The notes: generated by a model from the letters alone, not told the origin. Positions 18,064 to 26,467 are shown, counted from the stretch's first letter. The stretch: 64,000 bases of DNA from Polaribacter gangjinensis (GCF_038024125.1 NZ_CP150662.1:265501-329500), one strand, 5' to 3'. Numbers and translations: made by a program.

Positions 18064-18870
18064 TTACTCATTTTTTATGATTTTAAGGTAAGTGACACTT
18101 TCTGTTTTTAAAATTTTTATGACTTCTAAAAGTTTTCCTTCTTTGTGTAATTTTTCAATACCTAAAGGATTGCAATATTCTAAGAAATGAAAATAATTAT
18201 CTAACGGGATTTTTAAATCGTCAAAGAAAAATTTGTCTCCCAATTCTGACAATAATTTAAAAGGAAATGCTTTTTTACGTTCCAATTCTTTGCGCAAAGC
18301 CCACATTTTTTCAGAATATTTAAAGGCAATATTTGCAGTTGCTCCAGCTCCAGCAAACCTAGCAGTTGGGTCAGTATTTGCAATAGGAGGGCGAACTTTA
18401 GCATCAATATGATCATCACCTTCTACAATTTTCATGTTCACTTTAGAAAAATCCATGACAATTTTAAGGATAGAATCTCTTTTGTCTAAAGGAACATTTT
18501 TGGTGTCAATACCTAACCTTCCAGTAAGATTGTGTTTTCTAAGTTCAAATTCATCTAAAATATAGGTAGAAGCAGTCAACGTAATTTCAATATATTTCTT
18601 AGCCAAAAGATCTTTATTGATTTCAATTTTTTTAGTGTAGTGTTGAATTGAAGAAAATTGTATGCTATCGCCTTCAGAAACAAATATTCGAAACAAACCT
18701 TCGTCATTAGAAAATGTTCCAAGACTCGTATTGAGATTGATGATGTTAGCATTTTTAACAATTCCGAGAGAATCTATCACTTTTCCGCTTAAAATAATAT
18801 TCTTTTTTTGAGCGAAAAAAGTCAAGTTCATCAAAATAAAACAACTAAAAAAAAGTCTTTTTAAAATCAT
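18064..18870 (-). CDS. CarboxypepD_reg-like secreted protein
   Basis: 268 residues, signal peptide ending near TFFAQ. Residues about 25-95 (ILSGKVIDSLGIVKNANIINLNTSLGTFSNDEGLF) form the carboxypeptidase-regulatory-like beta domain that also begins many SusC/TonB receptors; the C-terminal 150 residues are helical and not recognised. It is the first gene of the operon with DUF6702 and M1 copy 2. A TAAGTTTG box upstream fits a promoter. Likely periplasmic or attached to the outer membrane; role in peptide use is inferred from context only. Confidence 0.85.
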   Translation of the reverse strand: MILKRLFFSCFILMNLTFFAQKKNIILSGKVIDSLGIVKNANIINLNTSLGTFSNDEGLFRIFVSEGDSIQFSSIQHYTKKIEINKDLLAKKYIEITLTASTYILDEFELRKHNLTGRLGIDTKNVPLDKRDSILKIVMDFSKVNMKIVEGDDHIDAKVRPPIANTDPTARFAGAGATANIAFKYSEKMWALRKELERKKAFPFKLLSELGDKFFFDDLKIPLDNYFHFLEYCNPLGIEKLHKEGKLLEVIKILKTESVTYLKIIKNE

Positions 18871-18887
18871 ACGCTTTTAACTTGTAT

Positions 18888-18895
18888 CAAACTTA
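18888..18895 (-). promoter_or_regulatory. candidate -7 box (TAAGTTTG) of the CarboxypepD_reg/DUF6702/M1 operon
   Basis: An exact TAnnTTTG match on the minus strand, 17 bases before the ATG at 18870. No clear TTG -33 element is seen at the expected distance. Confidence 0.4.
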
Positions 18896-19049
18896 TTGTT
18901 TTTTTTAAAAATAGGTAATTTGTTCGATGTAAACTTTTGTTAAAGATTGTGTAGCCTCAAATAACAGCTTTTTTTTTGACTAATAAACAGTAAACAATTC
19001 GTACAATTCGTAAACAACTTTGAGTAACTCAAATTTTTAACAAATACCA

Positions 19050-19078
19050 TTGATAATTCCGAATTTATTTTATTTTTG
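19050..19078 (+). promoter_or_regulatory. promoter of peptidase E gene (TTG-N18-TATTTTTG)
   Basis: TTG at 19050-19052 and TATTTTTG at 19071-19078 fit the Bacteroidota sigma-A consensus (TTG, 17-23 bases, TAnnTTTG). The box ends only four bases before the ATG at 19083, so the transcript should begin at or within a few bases of the start codon. Confidence 0.65.
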
Positions 19079-19082
19079 AAGT

Positions 19083-19784
19083 ATGAAAAATATGATTATC
19101 GCAAGTACTTCTACAGTTTATGGAAGTGATTATTTAGCTTATTTGTTACCAGAAATAAGCATTTTATTTAAAGATGCTGATACTGTGTTGTTTATTCCAT
19201 ATGCAAGACCAAGTGGCATTTCGTATGATGAATATACTCGAATTGTAAAAAATGCTTTTGCAAAAATTTCTAAAAAAGTAGTTGGCATTCATCAATTTGA
19301 CAATCCGAAAGAAGCATTAGAAAACGCAAAAGCTATCTTTACAGGTGGAGGAAACACCTTTGAATTGGTTAATCAGTTGTATAAGAATGATATACTTTCT
19401 GTATTGAAAAAAGTACTCGAAAACGGAACTCCATATCTAGGTACAAGTGCAGGAGGCAATATTTGTGGAGTATCAATGATGACAACCAATGATATGCCCA
19501 TTGTGTATCCACCAAGTTTTGAAACTTTAGGTTGTTTGCCATTCAATTTGAATGCACATTTTATAGATGCTGCTCAAAATTCAACACATATGGGAGAAAC
19601 TCGCGAAACACGCATCAAAGAATTTCATGTGTTTAATAGCACCCCTGTAATGGGTTTGCGTGAAGGAAGTTGGTTAAAAGTAAAAGGAAATTCAATTACG
19701 TTGAAAGGAAATTTAACTGCAAGATGGTTTGTGCCAAATAAAACTCCCATCGAAATTGAGAGTGAAAGTGAGTTTGCTGGGTAA
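19083..19784 (+). CDS. pepE: dipeptidase E (peptidase E, S51 family)
   Basis: 233 residues, normal length. The serine nucleophile elbow GTSAGGNICG and the preceding FTGGGNTFEL loop are diagnostic of S51 peptidases, followed by the PIVYPPSFETLG block and LNAHFIDA with the candidate His. The enzyme splits N-terminal Asp-X dipeptides in the cytoplasm. The start is supported by a promoter so close that the mRNA is likely leaderless. The next gene, Arc-like, is convergent, with 19 bp between. Confidence 0.92.
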   Translation: MKNMIIASTSTVYGSDYLAYLLPEISILFKDADTVLFIPYARPSGISYDEYTRIVKNAFAKISKKVVGIHQFDNPKEALENAKAIFTGGGNTFELVNQLYKNDILSVLKKVLENGTPYLGTSAGGNICGVSMMTTNDMPIVYPPSFETLGCLPFNLNAHFIDAAQNSTHMGETRETRIKEFHVFNSTPVMGLREGSWLKVKGNSITLKGNLTARWFVPNKTPIEIESESEFAG

Positions 19785-19803
19785 ATAAAAAATAATTAAA
19801 ATA

Positions 19804-19971
19804 TTACTCTTCTTGCTTTTTTTTAGGCTCTCTTTTGGCATCTTTTAAAGATTGTTGCAGCATCCATTCTATTTGTCCGTTTGTAGAACGAAATTCATCT
19901 GCAGCCCACTTCTCAATCATATTGAGCATGTCTTCATTAATTCTTAGTGCAAATGCTTTCTTTTTAGACAT
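19804..19971 (-). CDS. Arc-like ribbon-helix-helix DNA-binding protein (55 aa)
   Basis: A short frame read directly: MSKKKAFALRINEDMLNMIE, then KWAADEFRSTNGQIEWMLQQ and a charged tail, 55 residues. The KAFALRI strand followed by two helices and the RSTNGQIE segment is the pattern of the Arc/MetJ ribbon-helix-helix fold, as in the short conserved 'Arc family DNA binding domain' proteins of Bacteroidota. Such proteins are often beside SPFH-domain genes, as here. It is the last gene of the minus-strand cluster 19804-22531 and may regulate it as a dimer or tetramer. Confidence 0.85.
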   Translation of the reverse strand: MSKKKAFALRINEDMLNMIEKWAADEFRSTNGQIEWMLQQSLKDAKREPKKKQEE

Positions 19972-19989
19972 TGGTGTTGAAATTGTGTC

Positions 19990-20898
19990 TTATTTTTGTA
20001 AAACAAAATTAGTAATTACTTTGATGAATTCTTTAGAAATAGAGAAGTTATCAGACATATAGGATGCTAAATTATCTTCGTCTTTTTCGATGGTTTTTAG
20101 CACGTGATTCATGTTTTTTACAAACGCAAACTGTGCATCAGGTTTTGCCTTTGATAAGTTTTCAGCATCAGATATCAACACTTGAATGTCTTTATCACCC
20201 TGAATAATCAAAGTTGGAATGCTAACTTTTTTGATTTCATCCACAGGATTTAATGCCATCCATGAACTTATGAATAGTAAATTTTGAGGAGCAAAAAGTG
20301 ATACAAAATTCGGATTTACTTCTTTAATACTTCCAGTTTCTTTCAATTCTTTGAAATGTTGCGCTGTCATTTCTCCAAAAGCTGCATTTTGATTGGTAAT
20401 TTGTCTGATGATAGTTTTATCAATAGTTTCTCCTGCACCAGCCACAGAAATGTATTTATCTACATTTTTTGAAGCCATCATTGCTAATAAAGAACCTTGA
20501 CTGTGTCCAACTAAAATGATGCTTGAAAAGCGTACATCATTTTTGAAATGTGAGATAACAACTTCAATATCACTCACAAAATCATCAATCAACACATCAT
20601 TTAAAAAAGCGGCATTTTTTGGATTGGCAGTTCGTTTGTCATAACTAAAAAAGGCCAAGTTTTGTTTGTTTACAGCTTCTCTAAATTGTTGAATGTATTT
20701 TGCAGGATTTCCATCTCTGTCAACACCTCCTGAACCATGAACCCAAATCAGTAAAGGACTTTTTTCAACAGTATAACTCAAAGTTCCTGGCAATTGAATA
20801 ACACCATTATTTAAATTTACCTCTTCAGTTTTTAGCTGTGCGAATGAGGTTACAACAGATAAAATAAAAATCGTTACATAACAAATTATTCGAATCAT
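19990..20898 (-). CDS. secreted alpha/beta hydrolase
   Basis: 302 residues with a signal peptide ending near TSFAQ (20). The nucleophile elbow is GHSQGSLL, the oxyanion segment VHGSGGVDRDG, and a late KNMNHVLK carries the catalytic His; TLIIQGDKDIQV carries the Asp. This is the dienelactone hydrolase/esterase-like layout for a periplasmic enzyme. Substrate unknown. The start overlaps the end of the upstream membrane-protein gene by four bases (ATGA), so it is translated together with it. Confidence 0.88.
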   Translation of the reverse strand: MIRIICYVTIFILSVVTSFAQLKTEEVNLNNGVIQLPGTLSYTVEKSPLLIWVHGSGGVDRDGNPAKYIQQFREAVNKQNLAFFSYDKRTANPKNAAFLNDVLIDDFVSDIEVVISHFKNDVRFSSIILVGHSQGSLLAMMASKNVDKYISVAGAGETIDKTIIRQITNQNAAFGEMTAQHFKELKETGSIKEVNPNFVSLFAPQNLLFISSWMALNPVDEIKKVSIPTLIIQGDKDIQVLISDAENLSKAKPDAQFAFVKNMNHVLKTIEKDEDNLASYMSDNFSISKEFIKVITNFVLQK

Positions 20899-21395
20899 GA
20901 GTTATTGTTTTGATAGGTTTGTAATACACTTTTTGCTTCAGCTTCTTTTTGAGTACCAATCAATAGTTTTTTTCCATTTTTGAGTTCTAATTGAATGCCA
21001 ATATCACCAGAAACATTGATGGCTTTTCCTTTCGATTTGTTAAAAATATTTCCACCTTTTAAACCCCAACCTCCAAATTCTCCTATAGGATCATAAGTTC
21101 TTACATAGGCTTTTGAAATTTCATTCCAGCTAATTTTTCTATCAGAAAAATGAAACGGAAAAAATTGATAATGAATGCCTTGTTCGTCAATTCTGGTGCT
21201 AAGTTTGAAAAGAAAAATAATGGCTAATGGTACTAAAATTAATAAAATTATCACTAAAAGCATCTCAACAGAAAACGCATTTTCGTCTTTTTGATATTCA
21301 CTAATCACAACGCCAATTGGAACTAATGAGCTGAAAATAATGAGAATAATCAGCCAAAGTTGTGTAAAACGCTGTTCTTCTTTAAAAACTTTCAT
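20895..21395 (-). CDS. two-helix membrane protein with PH-like C-terminus
   Basis: 166 residues. Two membrane helices at about 12-32 and 43-64 are followed by a soluble domain with alternating strands (STRIDEQGIHYQFFPFHF, KISWNEISKAYVRTYDPIGEFGGWG, GIQLELKNGKKLLIGTQ) that resembles the bacterial PH-like/DUF304-type domain. It is placed between the DUF4177-like gene (2 bp away) and the alpha/beta hydrolase (4-base overlap), so all three are one operon. Function unknown. Confidence 0.78.
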   Translation of the reverse strand: MKVFKEEQRFTQLWLIILIIFSSLVPIGVVISEYQKDENAFSVEMLLVIILLILVPLAIIFLFKLSTRIDEQGIHYQFFPFHFSDRKISWNEISKAYVRTYDPIGEFGGWGLKGGNIFNKSKGKAINVSGDIGIQLELKNGKKLLIGTQKEAEAKSVLQTYQNNNS

Positions 21396-21397
21396 GA

Positions 21398-21556
21398 TTA
21401 TCGATTTTTGTCTCTTTCAAAAACAATTCTGGTTGAATGTTCAGAGATATGAGTAACAACCCAACCTTCTCTTGCATATTGATTCAAGGTATCTTCTAAA
21501 CGAATATCGTTTTTAGTCATACCCATTTTCCAAGTTACTACTTTGTATTCTTTCAT
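21398..21556 (-). CDS. DUF4177-like small protein (52 aa)
   Basis: Read directly: MKEYKVVTWKMGMTKNDIRL, EDTLNQYAREGWVVTHISEH, then STRIVFERDKNR, 52 residues. The opening MKEYKVV and the GWVVTHIS block are typical of DUF4177, a small alpha/beta domain of unknown function. It ends 2 bp before the membrane-protein gene. Too short for usual gene calls but strongly patterned. Confidence 0.8.
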   Translation of the reverse strand: MKEYKVVTWKMGMTKNDIRLEDTLNQYAREGWVVTHISEHSTRIVFERDKNR

Positions 21557-21599
21557 ATTTTTTTATTGTTTAAGAGTTTCTGTTGTTTAAAAGTTTCTA

Positions 21600-21672
21600 T
21601 TGATTTAGTAGTTTAAATAATTATACTTTCTACTTCTAATATTTAATATCTAACTTCTAATATCTAACTTCT
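21600..21672. repeat. AT-rich word repeat (CTAACTTCTAATAT) between SPFH and DUF4177-like genes
   Basis: Degenerate tandem copies of CTACTTCTAATATTTAATAT and CTAACTTCTAATAT run up to the SPFH stop codon. The same kind of short-word run appears at 44088 and 37752. Confidence 0.7.
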
Positions 21673-22531
21673 AATGATTCAACGTTCCAGCATTTACAAC
21701 GGGTGTAGCTTCTTTATCACCACATAAAATCACCATCAAATTGCTAACCATGGCTGCTTTGCGTTCGTCATCTAAATCCACAATATTCTTTTTACTCAAT
21801 TCAGTCAAAGCCATTTCTACCATGCTTACAGCACCTTCTACAATTTTGTGACGTGCAGCTACAATGGCTGTTGCTTGTTGTCTTTTTAACATGGCACTGG
21901 CTATTTCTTGTGCGTATGCTAAATAACCAATTCGTGCTTCTAAAACTTCAATGCCCGCAATTGCCAAACGTTCTTCAATTTCTTTTTCCAAAGCTTCCGA
22001 AACTTCATTCACACTCGATCGTAACGTAATATCTTCATCATGACCTTCGTCGGCAAAATTGTCATAAGGATACATACTTGCCAATTTTCTGACAGCAGCA
22101 TCTGTTTGAACTCTCACAAAATTCTCATAATTATCAACATCAAAAGCAGCTTTATAAGTGTCTGTAACTCGCCAAACTAAAATGGTTGAAATCATGATCG
22201 GATTTCCTAATTTGTCATTCACTTTCAAACGCTCACTATCAAAATTACTTGCTCGTAAAGAGATTTTCTTTTTTGTGAAAAATGGATTTGCCCAATACAA
22301 ACCATTATCTTTTATGGTTCCAACGTATTTTCCAAATAATAAAATTACTTGTGAAGTATTTGGATTTACCAATATGAATCCAAAAAAACCAATAAAACTA
22401 ATAGCCGTGATTAGTAAATATAAAGGGTTTCTTTGTTGAATGGCAAGAGCAATACTTCCTGCAAAAAATAGTAATGTTACAAATAGCATCAAATAACCAT
22501 TTGCGGGTTTGATAATTTTTTCTGCTTTCAT
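21671..22531 (-). CDS. SPFH-domain (stomatin/prohibitin-like) membrane protein
   Basis: 286 residues. Two N-terminal hydrophobic helices at about 12-30 and 33-53 are followed by the SPFH/band 7 domain (about 57-220: NPNTSQVILLFGKYVGTIKD, ILVWRVTDTYKAAFDVDNY, VQTDAAVRKLASMYPYD) and a helical tail (AQEIASAMLKRQQATAIVAARH). The family forms oligomeric membrane microdomains. It is the first gene of the cluster with DUF4177-like, PH-like, hydrolase and Arc-like genes, a setting I know from other Flavobacteriaceae for the SPFH-Arc pair. Confidence 0.93.
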   Translation of the reverse strand: MKAEKIIKPANGYLMLFVTLLFFAGSIALAIQQRNPLYLLITAISFIGFFGFILVNPNTSQVILLFGKYVGTIKDNGLYWANPFFTKKKISLRASNFDSERLKVNDKLGNPIMISTILVWRVTDTYKAAFDVDNYENFVRVQTDAAVRKLASMYPYDNFADEGHDEDITLRSSVNEVSEALEKEIEERLAIAGIEVLEARIGYLAYAQEIASAMLKRQQATAIVAARHKIVEGAVSMVEMALTELSKKNIVDLDDERKAAMVSNLMVILCGDKEATPVVNAGTLNH

Positions 22532-22668
22532 GGGTTTAAGTTTTAGATGAATATGAATTGAAATGATATTAAAATGATATCACAAATATAAAGCATAAAT
22601 TTTTATATTTTAAAATATTTCTTCAATTATTTCTGTAATTTAGCCAAAAATTAACAAATCGTACATCC

Positions 22669-23451
22669 ATGAATTTAAAACTGATTTTACTGATTCCTTT
22701 TTTCTTATTTACAAAATCAACAGATGAGGTAGTGTTTTTTTGGGGTCAAAACGGACATAGAGTTACAGGAAAAATTGCTGAAAACCATTTGACTAAAAAA
22801 GCAAAGAAAAACATAGATAAACTTTTAAAAGGAAAAAGTTTGGCTTTTGTATCAACCTATGCTGATGAAATAAAATCGGACAGAAAGTACAATAGTTATT
22901 CAGTTTGGCATTATGTAAATATGGGTTTAGAAGAATCGTATGAAGCTTCTGAAAAAAATCCTGAAGGTGATTTGGTTGTTGGAATTGATACGTGTATAAA
23001 AGTATTGAAAAATGAACAAAGTTCTGAAGAAGACAAAGTGTTTCATTTAAAAATGATCATTCATTTGATTGGTGATTTGCATCAACCTATGCATATTGGT
23101 AGGAGAGAAGATAAAGGAGGAAATGATGTTCAGGTACAATGGTTTGGACAAGGCACCAATTTACATTCAGTTTGGGATACAAAAATTATCGAAGATTTTA
23201 ATATGAGTTATTTGGAATTGGCTGAAAATGCAGATCAATTATCAAACGCACAAATAGCATCTTTGCAAAAAGGAACTGTAATTGATTGGGTAAATGAAGT
23301 GCACAAAATTACGAATGATGTTTATGGTTCTGTAAAATCAGGTGATAAATTGAGCTATAGATATTCGTATTTATACTTAGAAACTGTGAGAACGCAATTG
23401 CAAAAAGGAGGCATTCGTTTGGCAAAAGTATTAAATGATATTTTTGGATAA
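22669..23451 (+). CDS. S1/P1-type zinc nuclease, secreted
   Basis: 260 residues with a signal peptide. The mature N-terminus WGQNGHRVTGKIAENHL carries the Trp and His that bind zinc in S1/P1 nucleases; further ligands lie in STYADEIKSD, WHYVNMG, HLKMIIHLIGDLHQPMH and the NLHSVWDTKI block. These enzymes use three zinc ions to cut single-stranded DNA/RNA and 3'-nucleotides in the periplasm or outside. The gene stands alone and is convergent with the CrtA-like gene (4 bp between stops). Confidence 0.95.
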   Translation: MNLKLILLIPFFLFTKSTDEVVFFWGQNGHRVTGKIAENHLTKKAKKNIDKLLKGKSLAFVSTYADEIKSDRKYNSYSVWHYVNMGLEESYEASEKNPEGDLVVGIDTCIKVLKNEQSSEEDKVFHLKMIIHLIGDLHQPMHIGRREDKGGNDVQVQWFGQGTNLHSVWDTKIIEDFNMSYLELAENADQLSNAQIASLQKGTVIDWVNEVHKITNDVYGSVKSGDKLSYRYSYLYLETVRTQLQKGGIRLAKVLNDIFG

Positions 23452-23455
23452 TTTT

Positions 23456-24151
23456 TTACAGTTGAATTGATTTTCCGTTCCAAGTTCCTTCAAATTTATA
23501 AGGAACAAAACGTGCAAACAATTCTTCTGAATACCAATTTAATTTTCTAGTCAGTAAAACCACTTCTTTGTGCTTTTCATTTTTGTAAGCATAATCCATC
23601 ATTTCTGATTGGGTTTTCCAAAGCGAAAGAGTAGCTTGCTGAATCAATGGCCATTCTCCAATTCCGATTGATAAAACAAGTCCGTCATAATTGGTTAATG
23701 TGTGACTTACACTTCCTACTTTACTCCAAAAACTAAACAGTTTACGAAACCTAATTTTGGCTCTCGTCAACACTAAAACAGGTTTGTCTGATTGTAGTTT
23801 GGCATTTTTAATGAAAGGTTTTGTTTTTTCCCACAAACCATGAGATTCTGCTGCATTCAAATAAACAGTCAATTTTTCGGAACTTCTTTTAGAATATGTC
23901 TGATAAAACTCGTTATTATCAAAAAAATCTTTTGCGTAATTTTCAGATTCCCAAACACATAAAAGCACATAGCTTCCAAAATTAGGAATTGCACTAAATC
24001 CATTTTTAGCTCCTGAACCCATAATTTTAAAAAATGACAATCCTGACACTTTTTTCATCGGAAAATGACCTAATTGCATTTGTTTGAATGCCCACCATTT
24101 GTTGGAAAAACTGTTAATTTTGAAAAAAGTGCATGTGGTAATTTGACTCAT
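23456..24151 (-). CDS. CrtA-like carotenoid oxygenase (probable carotenoid 2-hydroxylase)
   Basis: 231 residues. It matches the spheroidene-monooxygenase (CrtA) pattern: GLSFFKIMGSGAKNGFSAIP, the SYVLLCVWE segment, ARIRFRKLFSFW-like central part and the C-terminal KLNWYSEELFARFVPY. CrtA of purple bacteria is a ketolase, but a related enzyme of a myxol-producing marine flavobacterium adds the 2'-hydroxyl. As it lies behind crtD- and cruF-like genes in one operon (spacing 34 bp), the hydroxylase role in myxol formation is most likely. Heme or other cofactor cannot be judged from the sequence. Confidence 0.85.
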   Translation of the reverse strand: MSQITTCTFFKINSFSNKWWAFKQMQLGHFPMKKVSGLSFFKIMGSGAKNGFSAIPNFGSYVLLCVWESENYAKDFFDNNEFYQTYSKRSSEKLTVYLNAAESHGLWEKTKPFIKNAKLQSDKPVLVLTRAKIRFRKLFSFWSKVGSVSHTLTNYDGLVLSIGIGEWPLIQQATLSLWKTQSEMMDYAYKNEKHKEVVLLTRKLNWYSEELFARFVPYKFEGTWNGKSIQL

Positions 24152-24185
24152 TTTTTAAAATTTATGTGTGATTATTGATTTTCTT

Positions 24186-24809
24186 TCAAGAAAATAGCAA
24201 CAAAACACTGAAAAATAGGATTTGTGTTATGAATAAATAAGGCGCAAGTTTGTTGGTTGATTGCTTTTTAAAATTTGCTAAAATCAAACAAAACAGCAAT
24301 GAAACAATGCCCCATGCAACAAAATTTTGAGTTGGTATGATATCATTTTCCCATCTCCAAAAATTATAAATAACGGCAACAGGTTCTATAATTGCATCTA
24401 ATAAAACCAAACTTACCGCACTCAAAATTGCCAAAAGCCATTTATTTTCAATAAAATTTGACCAACTGTATGTGATGCTGTAAGCTAACATAATCCAATT
24501 AATTCCAATCATTAAGGGAGTTTCAAAAAGTTTCCATCCCAAAACAGGACCATAAGCATACACTCCAAATATTTTTCCAGTATTTACTCCTACAACCTCA
24601 ACAAAATATCCAAGAATGGCAATAAGCGCAAAACTGATTATCTGAATTTTAGTAAGTTTTGTATGAAAAATAAACAACAAACTTGCGCTAATTAATAAGT
24701 TTAAAGGCGTTAAAGACAAAAATAAATCTCTAAAAGGAGTTGCCAGAATTGCGATAGCTCCAGAAAGATGAAACAAGCCTAAAATGATAATTGCAGTTTT
24801 TAATTTCAT
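24186..24809 (-). CDS. cruF: CruF-like carotenoid 1,2-hydratase (DUF422 family)
   Basis: 207 residues with six to seven membrane helices and the family signature YFVEVVGVNTGKIFGVYAYG, then PLMIGINWIM and LLDAIIEPVAV. CruF adds water to the psi end of monocyclic carotenoids, giving the 1'-hydroxyl of saproxanthin/myxol. The frame also has an upstream ATG at 24863, but the ATG at 24809 overlaps the crtD stop by four bases (ATGA), lacks the odd polar extension and gives a normal membrane start, so it is preferred. Confidence 0.88.
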   Translation of the reverse strand: MKLKTAIIILGLFHLSGAIAILATPFRDLFLSLTPLNLLISASLLFIFHTKLTKIQIISFALIAILGYFVEVVGVNTGKIFGVYAYGPVLGWKLFETPLMIGINWIMLAYSITYSWSNFIENKWLLAILSAVSLVLLDAIIEPVAVIYNFWRWENDIIPTQNFVAWGIVSLLFCLILANFKKQSTNKLAPYLFITQILFFSVLLLFS

Positions 24810-26290
24810 GATTTTGAAACCGTTGGAATATACTGATCGGCAATTTTTGCACTCAACAAACACAAAGGAATTCCACCTCCAGGATGTACACTTCCTCCAA
24901 CAAAATATAAATTTTTCAATCCTTTTTTAAAATTTGGATGACGTAAAAATGCAGCAAATTTTGAGTTGCTACTTGTACCATATAACGAACCTTGATAGGA
25001 TGCTGTTTTCATTTCGATACTTCTTGGGTCTAAAATACTTTCTTCTTCAATCAATTTTTCAATATCAATTTGTAAAATTTTATTGATTTTTTGAATAATT
25101 ACTTTTCTAGCTTTTGCAATGAGTTCATCCCAATTTTGTCCTGAATTACTAGGAGCATTGATCATTACAAACCAGTTTTCAGCACCTTTTGGAGCATCAT
25201 TGGATAAGCATTTTGATGAAATATGCACATATACAGTTGGGTCATCAAAAATGGTTTTTTTATCAAAAATGGTTTCAAATTCGGTTTTGTAATCTTTCGA
25301 AAAAAAGATGTTATGCAAATCTAAATTTGGAAACTCACTTTTGATTCCCCAATAAAAAATAATGGCAGAGCTCGAACGTTCTTGACAAAGAATTTTTTTA
25401 GGAGCTTTTTGATTAGGCAACAATTTTTGATAGGTAAAATAAACATCCATATTGCTAACAACAATTGCTGAATTTTCGATTTTATTTGCAGTTTTTACTC
25501 CGATAACAGCCTCATTTTCAACTAAAATTTCTTCAACAATTGTGTTGTATTGAAATTGTACTCCTAAAGATTCAGCCAATTGTACTAAACTATTGGTAAT
25601 ACTAACCATGCCTTTTTTTGGGAAAAAAGTACCCACATTGTGTTCAAAATGTGGAATAATACTCATAATTCCTGGAGTTTTATATGGATTTGAACCATTG
25701 TAAGTTGCAAAACGATCGAAAAGTTGCACAAGTTTTGAATTTTTTAAATCCTTTTTATTTGAAGCATGATAGGTCGTTTGCAAATCTAATTTCCAACTAT
25801 TACTAAGTGCCTTTAATGTTTTGAAATTTAGGAAATTACGAACATCATGTAAACTATTTTTTAAAAACAAGTCACCCACTTGTTCGTTTATAAATGCTGC
25901 TTTTTTCAGTTTCTTTGTAAACAATTTTCCGTTTGTAGGAAACACATTTTCAACTTCATTTTCTATCTCTTGATGATTGCTATGTGCTTTTAAAAAAGTG
26001 CCATCTTCCCAAAAATAATGACAACATGTATCATGAGCATCATATTCAAAAAAATCGTTTGTTTTTTTTGAAGCTAACGCAAACAATTCTTCCACAAAAT
26101 GTGGCATGGTAAACAATGATGGACCTGCATCAAATCTATAATTTCCGAGAGTAATTTCAGAAAGCTTTCCTCCAGGATAGTTATTTTTTTCCAGAACCAA
26201 TACTTGATAGCCTTTTACAGCCAATCTTATAGAAGTAGCAATTCCTGCAATTCCTGAGCCAATAACAATCGCTTTTGAAGTTGATTTCAT
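24806..26290 (-). CDS. crtD: CrtD/CrtI-family carotenoid desaturase (probable 1-hydroxycarotenoid 3,4-desaturase)
   Basis: 494 residues, usual length. The dinucleotide-binding site is IVIGSGIAGIATSIRLAVKG with the following VLEKNNYPGGK; the C-terminal FAD motif is FVGGSVHPGGGIPLC. This is the phytoene-desaturase superfamily. The coupling to a CruF-type hydratase and a CrtA-like enzyme points to the 3',4'-desaturase of the saproxanthin/myxol branch rather than phytoene desaturase itself. It heads the three-gene operon; a TAATTTTG box lies 17 bases before its ATG. crtB, crtI, crtY and crtZ are not in this window. Confidence 0.87.
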   Translation of the reverse strand: MKSTSKAIVIGSGIAGIATSIRLAVKGYQVLVLEKNNYPGGKLSEITLGNYRFDAGPSLFTMPHFVEELFALASKKTNDFFEYDAHDTCCHYFWEDGTFLKAHSNHQEIENEVENVFPTNGKLFTKKLKKAAFINEQVGDLFLKNSLHDVRNFLNFKTLKALSNSWKLDLQTTYHASNKKDLKNSKLVQLFDRFATYNGSNPYKTPGIMSIIPHFEHNVGTFFPKKGMVSITNSLVQLAESLGVQFQYNTIVEEILVENEAVIGVKTANKIENSAIVVSNMDVYFTYQKLLPNQKAPKKILCQERSSSAIIFYWGIKSEFPNLDLHNIFFSKDYKTEFETIFDKKTIFDDPTVYVHISSKCLSNDAPKGAENWFVMINAPSNSGQNWDELIAKARKVIIQKINKILQIDIEKLIEEESILDPRSIEMKTASYQGSLYGTSSNSKFAAFLRHPNFKKGLKNLYFVGGSVHPGGGIPLCLLSAKIADQYIPTVSKS

Positions 26291-26306
26291 TTGTTTATAT
26301 ATTTTG

Positions 26307-26314
26307 CAAAATTA
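26307..26314 (-). promoter_or_regulatory. candidate -7 box (TAATTTTG) of the carotenoid operon
   Basis: Exact TAnnTTTG match on the minus strand, 17 bases before the crtD ATG. A TTG -33 element is not evident. Confidence 0.4.
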
Positions 26315-26455
26315 TCAAACAAATATGAATTTCTACTAATTTTATTACTTATTTTGAGTGGTATTTATTGATTTTTTTAGAGGTTTTAAATTTCTATTTT
26401 CGATTCAATTTCGTTAAGAATCAGTTAATTATTTTTTACGTATTTTAAAAAAAAC

Positions 26456-26463
26456 TACTTTTA
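26456..26463 (+). promoter_or_regulatory. candidate -7 box (TACTTTTA) directly before the TlpA-like gene
   Basis: One mismatch to TAnnTTTG; it ends four bases before the ATG at 26468, so the transcript would be leaderless or nearly so. No good -33 element is visible. Confidence 0.3.
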
Positions 26464-26467
26464 TAAA

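Noticed and set aside
24810..24863. Longer cruF start at 24863
   Set aside because: It adds a polar, Cys-rich extension overlapping crtD by 58 bases; the ATG at 24809 gives the normal start and a typical four-base overlap.
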